From NCBI GenBank assembly GCA_031266635.1, contig JAISAN010000038.1:1-9425 (forward strand): 9,425 nucleotides of DNA, in the 5' to 3' direction. Shown here piece after piece: positions 3,723 to 9,425 of the stretch. The notes under the pieces were generated by a model, which was given only the letters and a program-made list of their open reading frames with translations, searched no databases and had not been told where the DNA came from. The stretch comes from Treponema sp. (GTDB lineage Bacteria; Spirochaetota; Spirochaetia; Treponematales; Breznakiellaceae). A program made the position numbers and the translations under genes. Positions within the stretch are counted from its first letter, which is position 1, and every line of letters starts with the position of its first letter.

Positions 3723-5465
3723 ATGAGTAAACGGTACCGGTTTATCATCGTTCTGGTAACGATGGCGATATGTTTTGTTTTTCTGTATCCCAGTATACGC
3801 TGGTACTTTTTGATACCAAAGGACAAACAAAGCGAGGCAATGCAATCCCGGGAACAGATTAAGATCGAAACGTCCCGGAAGGCCCAGGCGGACTTTCAGC
3901 GGCTGATTGGCCTTGCCCGGTCCGGCGGGGAGGTTCCCCCGGATCTTTCGTTTTTGACTGCCCAGGCGAAAAAACTCTACCGGCGGGCCAAACAGGAAGC
4001 TCCGGCCCAATGGGACGCCAGAACCGTGCTTTCCGCGTTTTCCAGCAGACGGGAAGCCCTGGAGGCGATTGAAACAAAATACCGGGACGATGTCTTTGCC
4101 CTTAAAAACCTCCAGCAGAACGCGGTGCAGCTCGGGCTGGACCTTTCCGGGGGCCTGAGCATCGTGCTTCAGGTAGGCCGGACCATATCGGATGGTAATC
4201 CGAATGATACGCCGGATGACGCCGTGAACCGGGCACTGGAAGTTCTTAACAGCCGCATCGACCGCTTCGGTCTTACCGAACCGGTTATCCGCCGGCAGGG
4301 AACGGATCAGATCTACGTGGAAATTCCCGGCACCGCGGACCCTGAGCGGATCAATTCGATTATCATGGGCAAGGGGAGTCTGGCTTTCCACATTGTGGAT
4401 CAGGAGGCGGCGGACGCCTTTAACCTGTATTATAACGCCAATCCCACCAATACCTTTGACAGCGAGGGACAGCTCCTGAATCCCACCGTTATTCCGGCGG
4501 ATACTATGGTACTGGGGGCCTATACAAAGGACCGTTACGGCCTGGATGAATTTACCGATTACACCGTGGTCAAGCAGGAAGTGGGGCTCGACGGCAACCA
4601 TATCCAAAGCGCCGTGGTAGAGCGGAATACCCTGGACGGTAAGCCCGAAGTTACCTTTATGCTGGACAGCGAGGGGGGGGAAATTTTCTACCGGCTTACC
4701 TCCGCCAATAAGGGAAAGACTCTGGCCATCGTTCTGGACGACCGGGTGAAATCCCGGGCCACGATCCAGACCGACATCCGGGACGCGGTACGGCTTACCG
4801 GCTTCGGCGCCGAGGAGGCCGACAATATCGCCCTGACGTTACGGACCGCGGCCCTGCCGGTGGAACTGGAAGTGGCCAACCAGCAGAGCATCGGCGCTTC
4901 CATGGGGGAAGACACAATCCGCCAGGGGCTTTACGCCCTGCTGGGGGGTATTGTGGTGGTGCTGATCTTCATGCTGGTCTTTTACAAGGCCGCGGGGATC
5001 AACGCGGTGGTCGCCCAGCTTCTCAACTTTTACATCATGTTCAGCATCCTTTCGGCTTTTAACTTTACCCTTACCCTGCCGAGTATCGCGGGCTTCATCC
5101 TTACCATCGGTATGGCGGTAGACGCCAACGTGATCATCTTTGAGCGGATGAAAGAAGAAATGCGTCTGGGCAAAGGCCGCAAAGCGGTGGTGGACGCCGG
5201 GTTTGACAAGGCCTTCTGGGCGATTATGGACTCCAATATTACCACATTTATCGCGGCCCTCTTCCTTTCCCAACTGGGTTCCGGGCCCATCCAGGGCTTT
5301 GCGGTAAGCCTCGCCATCGGGGTGTTTTCTTCGGTCTTTACGAGCCTTTTCGTGTCCCGGCTTATATTCGATTTTGGGACCGATGTATTCCACAGCAAAA
5401 AAGTTTCCGTGAGCTGGTTCCCCCAACGAAGCGGCAATGAAGTTTCAGCGGGGGTTAAATCATGA
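3723..5465 (+). CDS. secD: SecD, protein translocase subunit
   Basis: SecD pairs with SecF in the inner membrane and uses proton flow to drive late steps of export through SecYEG from the periplasmic side. The 580-residue length is close to the usual ~600. It has one N-terminal transmembrane helix (about 7-25), a charged stretch, and the first periplasmic domain with LGLDLSGG (137-144) and GLTEPVIRRQG. Next are a long periplasmic head, TAALPVELEV and SIGASMG (389-395), then five helices between about 402 and 547. GMAVDANVIIFER (463-475) carries Asp467, equivalent to the conserved helix-4 aspartate (E. coli Asp519) needed for proton coupling. GGAG (3712-3715) precedes the ATG. The stop overlaps the secF start by four bases (ATGA), showing translational coupling. 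An eight-G run at 4673-4680 encodes part of Glu-Gly-Gly-Glu. Confidence 0.98.
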   Translation: MSKRYRFIIVLVTMAICFVFLYPSIRWYFLIPKDKQSEAMQSREQIKIETSRKAQADFQRLIGLARSGGEVPPDLSFLTAQAKKLYRRAKQEAPAQWDARTVLSAFSSRREALEAIETKYRDDVFALKNLQQNAVQLGLDLSGGLSIVLQVGRTISDGNPNDTPDDAVNRALEVLNSRIDRFGLTEPVIRRQGTDQIYVEIPGTADPERINSIIMGKGSLAFHIVDQEAADAFNLYYNANPTNTFDSEGQLLNPTVIPADTMVLGAYTKDRYGLDEFTDYTVVKQEVGLDGNHIQSAVVERNTLDGKPEVTFMLDSEGGEIFYRLTSANKGKTLAIVLDDRVKSRATIQTDIRDAVRLTGFGAEEADNIALTLRTAALPVELEVANQQSIGASMGEDTIRQGLYALLGGIVVVLIFMLVFYKAAGINAVVAQLLNFYIMFSILSAFNFTLTLPSIAGFILTIGMAVDANVIIFERMKEEMRLGKGRKAVVDAGFDKAFWAIMDSNITTFIAALFLSQLGSGPIQGFAVSLAIGVFSSVFTSLFVSRLIFDFGTDVFHSKKVSVSWFPQRSGNEVSAGVKS

Positions 5466-6706
5466 AACGGGTTATACGTTTTTCAAAAGGCTTTCTGCCC
5501 GCGGCGATAATTTCCGTGATCCTCGCGGTGGCGGGGATTGCGGGCTATATCGCAATGGGAGGCTTTAATCTGGGGGTTGACTTCCAGGCGGGCCTTATCC
5601 AGGAAGTCCGTTTCGCCCCCCCCGCTTTTAACATGACATGGTCGGGCAGGGGAAACGCCACCGTGTCTTTTGACCGGGCCGGCCTTCATATAATTATTTC
5701 CGGCGCCGGGGTTGAGGGGCGAACCTTGTCTTTCGTCCTGGGGGATTATGAAACCCTGGAGGAACTGCTCCAGGCCCTCGGCGAAGTTGAGGGGCTCGGC
5801 GTAACGGCTGTTGCCGAAACCGGCATTGATCCCCAGTGGCTGCTTCACAGCGCCCAGGGGAATCCCCAGCTTGGCGTCGAACCTTATATCGAACCCTATG
5901 TGGTGCATTATCAGGACCCCGGCGATGAGCCGGTCAATATTCAGGATATCCGGGAAGCCCTGAGCAGTCTGGGGCAGACCGTTTCGGTTCAGAATATGGG
6001 GATCCCCCAGGATCGGCATTTCATGATCCGCGTCAATTTTGAGGAAGGGGAAGCCGGGGAGAACCGGATTTCCGGGGGCCGGATTATTGATATGCTGGAG
6101 GCGAATTTCGGCGCGGGAAGCGTGGCGGTGATCCGTTCCGATGAAGTGGCCGAACGGTTTTCCAAGGATCTTACCAATCAGGCGGGGATACTTTTGGCCC
6201 TTACCCTGATTCTGATTTTGATCTACGCATCCATCCGCTTTAAGCCCCAATACGCCATCGGCGCGGTGATCGCCATCGTCCATGACGCCCTTATTATGGT
6301 GGCCTATGTCGCGTGGACCCGGATGGAATTCAACACCACCACCATCGCGGCGATTCTTACCATCCTGGGGTATTCAATCAACGACACTATCGTTATTTTT
6401 GACCGGATCAGGGAAAACCGGCGGATCTACCCCGACGATGCCTTTGTGCTTGTGCTGGACCGGTCGCTGACCGAAACCTTAAGCCGGACAATCATCACTA
6501 CGGTTACCACCATGCTGGCGGTGCTTTCGCTGTATATTTTTACCACCGGCTCCATGAAGGATTTTGCCCTGACCCTGCTGGTGGGTATGATTTCCGGCGT
6601 ATATTCAACGGTATTTATCGCGTCGGGTTTTGTGTATTTGTGGGAACTTCGGAAAGTCAAAAAAGCGAAGAAACGGCTTGCGGTTCCCGCCGTAAGTAAG
6701 GCCTGA
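5462..6706 (+). CDS. secF: SecF, protein translocase subunit, with enlarged periplasmic domain
   Basis: SecF is the second half of the SecDF motor. It has a transmembrane helix at about 11-33, then FNLGVDFQAG (35-44), the counterpart of the family GxDFxGG motif with Ala for the first Gly. Five helices follow between about 240 and 393. GYSINDTIVIFDRIREN (303-319) is essentially the consensus proton-path motif with Asp308. The protein has 414 residues, against roughly 300-320 in most bacteria. The extra length is an insertion of about 105 residues (roughly 52-156) between the first beta strand and VNIQDIREALSSLG, where the ordinary domain resumes. The tail is Lys-rich. The start overlaps the secD stop (ATGA). 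ispH follows after 28 bases containing a 14-base palindrome. Confidence 0.98.
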   Translation: MKRVIRFSKGFLPAAIISVILAVAGIAGYIAMGGFNLGVDFQAGLIQEVRFAPPAFNMTWSGRGNATVSFDRAGLHIIISGAGVEGRTLSFVLGDYETLEELLQALGEVEGLGVTAVAETGIDPQWLLHSAQGNPQLGVEPYIEPYVVHYQDPGDEPVNIQDIREALSSLGQTVSVQNMGIPQDRHFMIRVNFEEGEAGENRISGGRIIDMLEANFGAGSVAVIRSDEVAERFSKDLTNQAGILLALTLILILIYASIRFKPQYAIGAVIAIVHDALIMVAYVAWTRMEFNTTTIAAILTILGYSINDTIVIFDRIRENRRIYPDDAFVLVLDRSLTETLSRTIITTVTTMLAVLSLYIFTTGSMKDFALTLLVGMISGVYSTVFIASGFVYLWELRKVKKAKKRLAVPAVSKA

Positions 6707-6711
6707 TCCGG

Positions 6712-6725
6712 GTTCCGGCCGGAAC
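6712..6725. repeat. 14-base perfect palindrome before ispH
   Basis: GTTCCGG followed by CCGGAAC is exactly self-complementary. It fills half of the 28-base gap between secF and ispH, where a ribosome-binding site would be expected. As RNA it could fold only with a short strained loop, so a protein site or chance are alternatives. It lacks the ACTTCARTT centre of the hairpin family. Confidence 0.5.
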
Positions 6726-6734
6726 AGAATTCCC

Positions 6735-7661
6735 ATGAGGGTTCTCCGGGCAAAGGTACTGGGTTTTTGCATGGGGGTCCGCCGGGCGGTTGAACTTGCC
6801 GAAGGGGAAGTCCAGCCCCCCGCGCCGGGACGGAGGTATTTTACCCTGGGCCCTTTGATTCATAATCCCCAGGTTCTTGGGTCCCTGAAAAACCAGGGGC
6901 TGGAAATTCTTGATGAAAAAAAACTTCCCCCGGATTTATCGAACGCCGTAGTTATTATCCGGGCCCACGGGGTGAGTCCCGGGGTGGAAAAGGAACTGGC
7001 CGGCCGGGGCGCCCTGGTGGTGGACGCCACCTGTCCCCGGGTTAAGGCCAACCAGTTGAAGGCCCGCGCCCTGGCCGCGGCGGGCCGCCGGATTTTTCTC
7101 GCCGGGGAGGCGGATCACGGGGAGATCGCCGGCATCCGGGGCTATGTGACGGCGGAAGACGGGGCGGCGCTTTTTTGCGCCGTGGTGGGGAACGCCGCCG
7201 AAGCGGCGGCCGCGGCGGAAAAGCTGTACCGGGAGGAACCGGCGGCCAAAACCGCCCTTATCGGCCAGACCACCATTTCCCCGGAAGAATACCTGGCCAT
7301 AGGGGAGGGGATACGGAAATTTTTCCCCCGCCTGAAGATCGCGGACACCATCTGCGGCGCCACCAGGGACCGGCAGAAAGCTTTGCGGGAACTTTGCGGC
7401 CTTGCCGATGCGGTTATTGTGGCGGGGGGAAAGGAATCGGCCAATACCCGCCGCCTTTTCGCCATTGCCGGGGCCCAGGGCAAACCCTGCTGGCTTGCGG
7501 AAGGGCCGGAGGACCTGCCCCCGGAAATCGCCGCCTATAACACGGTGGGAATCTGCGCCGGCGCTTCCACCCCCGATGAGGTGATCGACGCCATTGAAAA
7601 AGCGCTTGTTATGGGTGAGTATAATCCCGCGTTGAAAAGGAGTTCCGATGAAGGCTATTGA
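6735..7661 (+). CDS. ispH: 4-hydroxy-3-methylbut-2-enyl diphosphate reductase (IspH/LytB)
   Basis: IspH is the last enzyme of the MEP pathway. It reductively removes the hydroxyl of HMBPP to give IPP and DMAPP, using a [4Fe-4S] cluster in the cytoplasm. The 308-residue length is typical. All three cluster cysteines are visible: Cys12 in GFCMGVRRAV, Cys100 in VDATCPRVK and Cys207 in DTICGATRDRQ. Substrate-binding residues are also present: His43 (PLIHNP), His78 (RAHGVSPGV), His128 with catalytic Glu130 (EADHGE), Thr179 (GQTT), Ser235/Asn237 (GGKESANTRRL) and Ser278 (GASTPDE). The start gives the normal MxVxxAKxxGFC opening. No clear Shine-Dalgarno precedes it, so coupling to secF translation is likely. 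It overlaps valS by 14 bases. Confidence 0.97.
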   Translation: MRVLRAKVLGFCMGVRRAVELAEGEVQPPAPGRRYFTLGPLIHNPQVLGSLKNQGLEILDEKKLPPDLSNAVVIIRAHGVSPGVEKELAGRGALVVDATCPRVKANQLKARALAAAGRRIFLAGEADHGEIAGIRGYVTAEDGAALFCAVVGNAAEAAAAAEKLYREEPAAKTALIGQTTISPEEYLAIGEGIRKFFPRLKIADTICGATRDRQKALRELCGLADAVIVAGGKESANTRRLFAIAGAQGKPCWLAEGPEDLPPEIAAYNTVGICAGASTPDEVIDAIEKALVMGEYNPALKRSSDEGY

Positions 7662-9425
7662 GCTGGCAAAAGCCTATGACCCCCAAAGCTTTGAGGACCG
7701 GATCTATGCCCTCTGGAAAGAAGCCGGGGCCTTCAGGCCCGAAGCCTGCCGCGACAGCGGAAAAGCCCCCTATGTGATCGTCATCCCTCCGCCCAATGTA
7801 ACCGGGGTTCTCCACCTGGGCCATGGGCTCAACAACAGCCTCCAGGATATTGTGATCCGCTTTCACCGGATGCGGGGAGAGCCGGTTCTCTGGGTGCCAG
7901 GCACCGATCACGCGGGAATCGCCACCCAGCATGTGGTGGAAAAGAAACTCAGGGCCAAAGGCCTCAGCCGCCACGATCTGGGGCGGGAAAAATTTGTGGA
8001 AAAGACCTGGAAGGTCAAGGCGGAACACCACGCCGTCATTTCCCAGCAGCTTGAGCGGATCGGGGCCAGCCTGGACTGGTCGCGGGAGCGGTTCACCATG
8101 GACGAGGGGCTTTCCAAAGCGGTGCGGGAAATTTTTGTTACCCTTTACGAGCGGGACTTGCTCTACAAGGGCAATTACCTGGTGAACTGGTGTACTTCCT
8201 GCGGCACCGCTTTGGCGGACGATGAGGTGGAGCATGAGGACACGCCGGGGAAGATGTACCATCTCCGGTATTATTTTGCCGATGACGCGGCGTCCGGTGG
8301 TTTTGTGGAACTGGCCACCACCCGGCCCGAAACCCTTTTGGGGGATACCGCCGTGGCGGTCCATCCCGAGGACGATCGTTACCGGGGCCTGATCGGAAAA
8401 AAAGTCCGGCTCCCCCTGACGGGCCGGGACATACCCATCGTTGCCGATACCTACGTGGACCGGGAATTCGGCACCGGGGTGGTGAAGATCACCCCCGCCC
8501 ATGATCCCAACGACTGGGAGCTTGCCAAACGGCACGATCTCCCGGTGATCAACATCCTTAGCCCCGACGGCAGGCTCAACGATGCGGTTCCCGAAAAATA
8601 CCGGGGTTTGGCCGTAACGGACGCCCGGGAGTCCGTGCTTGCGGACCTCAAAGCCGGCGGCTTTTATATAAAAGAAAATGATATTACCCATGCGGTGGGC
8701 CATTGTTACCGCTGCCATACGGTGATAGAGCCCTACCTTTCGGAGCAGTGGTTTGTCAGGATGCGGCCCCTGGCGGAAAAAGCCCTGGCTTCCTGGCGGC
8801 GGGGGGAAATCGTCTTTTACCCCAAAAAATGGGAAAATACCTATCAGCACTGGATGGAAAACATCCGGGACTGGTGCGTCAGCCGCCAGCTCTGGTGGGG
8901 CCACCGGATCCCTGCGTGGTACTGCGAAGACTGCGGCGAAACATCGGTCTCCCGGACGGATATTCAGACCTGCCCCCGCTGCGGGTCCGCACATATCGAA
9001 CAGGACCCGGATGTGCTTGATACCTGGTTCTCCAGCTGGCTCTGGCCTTTCAGCACCCTGGGGTGGCCGGAAAAAACCGCCGACCTGGCGGCCTATTATC
9101 CCACCACCGCGCTGGTAACCGCCTACGACATTATCTTCTTTTGGGTTTCCCGGATGATCATGGCGGGGCTTGAGTTTACCGGAAAGGCCCCGTTCCGGGA
9201 CATCTACATCCACGGTCTGGTCCGGGACAAACAGGGCCGGAAGATGAGCAAGAGCCTGGGAAACGGCCTTGACCCCCTGGAACTGGTGGATGAATTCGGC
9301 GCCGACGCCCTCAAGTTTACCCTGGCCTTTATGTGCGCCCAGGGGCAGGATATTCTTGTGGACAAGGAATCCTTCAAAATGGGTTCCAAATTCGCCAACA
9401 AGGTCTGGAACGCCAGCCGCTACAT
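7648..9425 (+). CDS. valS: Valyl-tRNA synthetase, N-terminal part (cut by window edge)
   Basis: ValRS attaches valine to tRNA-Val in the cytoplasm and edits mischarged threonine. The open frame runs off the right edge after about 592 codons of an expected ~880-950, so the anticodon-binding and coiled-coil C-terminal domains lie outside. The class Ia signature PPPNVTGVLHLGHG has the HIGH motif at 56-59 (HLGH), and KMSKS is at 532-536. The editing domain shows TTRPETLLGDTAV and GTGVVKITPAHDPND. Cysteine pairs at 182/185 with 353/356, and 426/429 with 442/445, suggest two zinc-binding knots, as in Thermus-type ValRS. The start is supported by AAAAGGAG (7635-7642), five bases upstream and inside ispH. 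The 14-base overlap with ispH implies co-translation. No oddity is seen in the visible part. Confidence 0.98.
   Translation, partial: MKAIELAKAYDPQSFEDRIYALWKEAGAFRPEACRDSGKAPYVIVIPPPNVTGVLHLGHGLNNSLQDIVIRFHRMRGEPVLWVPGTDHAGIATQHVVEKKLRAKGLSRHDLGREKFVEKTWKVKAEHHAVISQQLERIGASLDWSRERFTMDEGLSKAVREIFVTLYERDLLYKGNYLVNWCTSCGTALADDEVEHEDTPGKMYHLRYYFADDAASGGFVELATTRPETLLGDTAVAVHPEDDRYRGLIGKKVRLPLTGRDIPIVADTYVDREFGTGVVKITPAHDPNDWELAKRHDLPVINILSPDGRLNDAVPEKYRGLAVTDARESVLADLKAGGFYIKENDITHAVGHCYRCHTVIEPYLSEQWFVRMRPLAEKALASWRRGEIVFYPKKWENTYQHWMENIRDWCVSRQLWWGHRIPAWYCEDCGETSVSRTDIQTCPRCGSAHIEQDPDVLDTWFSSWLWPFSTLGWPEKTADLAAYYPTTALVTAYDIIFFWVSRMIMAGLEFTGKAPFRDIYIHGLVRDKQGRKMSKSLGNGLDPLELVDEFGADALKFTLAFMCAQGQDILVDKESFKMGSKFANKVWNASRY

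Noticed and set aside
3330..4607. 425-codon open frame on the minus strand across yajC and secD
   Set aside because: It spans two unmistakable genes and the gap between them in antisense; its composition is that of a codon-bias shadow.
5483..6283. 266-codon open frame on the minus strand opposite secF
   Set aside because: It is a shadow of secF with no recognisable motif.
7609..9213. 534-codon open frame on the minus strand opposite valS
   Set aside because: It is a mirror of a GC-rich gene with clear ValRS motifs on the plus strand. Its Gly/Pro/His-rich translation has no domain and it has no own ribosome site.

Overview
The window looks like ordinary chromosomal DNA from a spirochaete, most likely a Treponema-type bacterium. 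The SecD, SecF, rubredoxin and ValRS sequences read as spirochaetal. A small gene set of RlpA-like/SPOR protein, rubredoxin and a ~100-residue orphan recalls, from memory, the T. pallidum TP0991-TP0993 neighbourhood. The coding DNA is GC-rich with many C/G-ending codons, and the gaps are AT-rich. That would suit a free-living or gut (for example termite-gut) treponeme better than T. pallidum, but this placement is inference and no search was run.

Layout. At the left edge a tRNA-Gly(GCC) is read leftwards into a strong terminator. A ~440-base non-coding gap follows, holding a perfect hairpin, a consensus -10 box for the tRNA and a tandem palindrome that could be an operator. All protein genes run rightwards. 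A secreted protein of unknown function (559-1056) is followed by a secreted protein with a degenerate RlpA-type barrel and a C-terminal SPOR domain (1081-2418). Next come rubredoxin (2562-2723) and a close-packed 96-residue orphan (2729-3019). After a 194-base gap with a possible promoter comes a housekeeping block: yajC, secD, secF, ispH and the first two thirds of valS, which runs off the right edge. secD/secF overlap by 4 bases and ispH/valS by 14, so secD to valS is probably one transcript, with yajC about 100 bases upstream of it.

Functions. YajC-SecD-SecF is the accessory complex of the SecYEG translocon and uses the proton gradient to help pull proteins across the inner membrane. IspH finishes the MEP isoprenoid pathway and ValRS charges tRNA-Val; these two share the transcript rather than a pathway. 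Rubredoxin is a small electron carrier, probably serving oxygen or superoxide defence. The SPOR protein should bind denuded septal peptidoglycan.

I found no mobile element, CRISPR array, defence cassette or other undescribed multi-gene system. The most interesting non-obvious signal is a family of intergenic hairpins (149-178, 2415-2453, 3667-3694, plus a half copy at 2470-2488). Their loop sequence is conserved around ACTTCARTT, while the stem sequences differ but stay paired. Next in interest are the RlpA-like barrel that has lost its catalytic positions, a ~105-residue insertion in the first periplasmic domain of SecF, and a tRNA T-loop with C at the near-universal U55 position.
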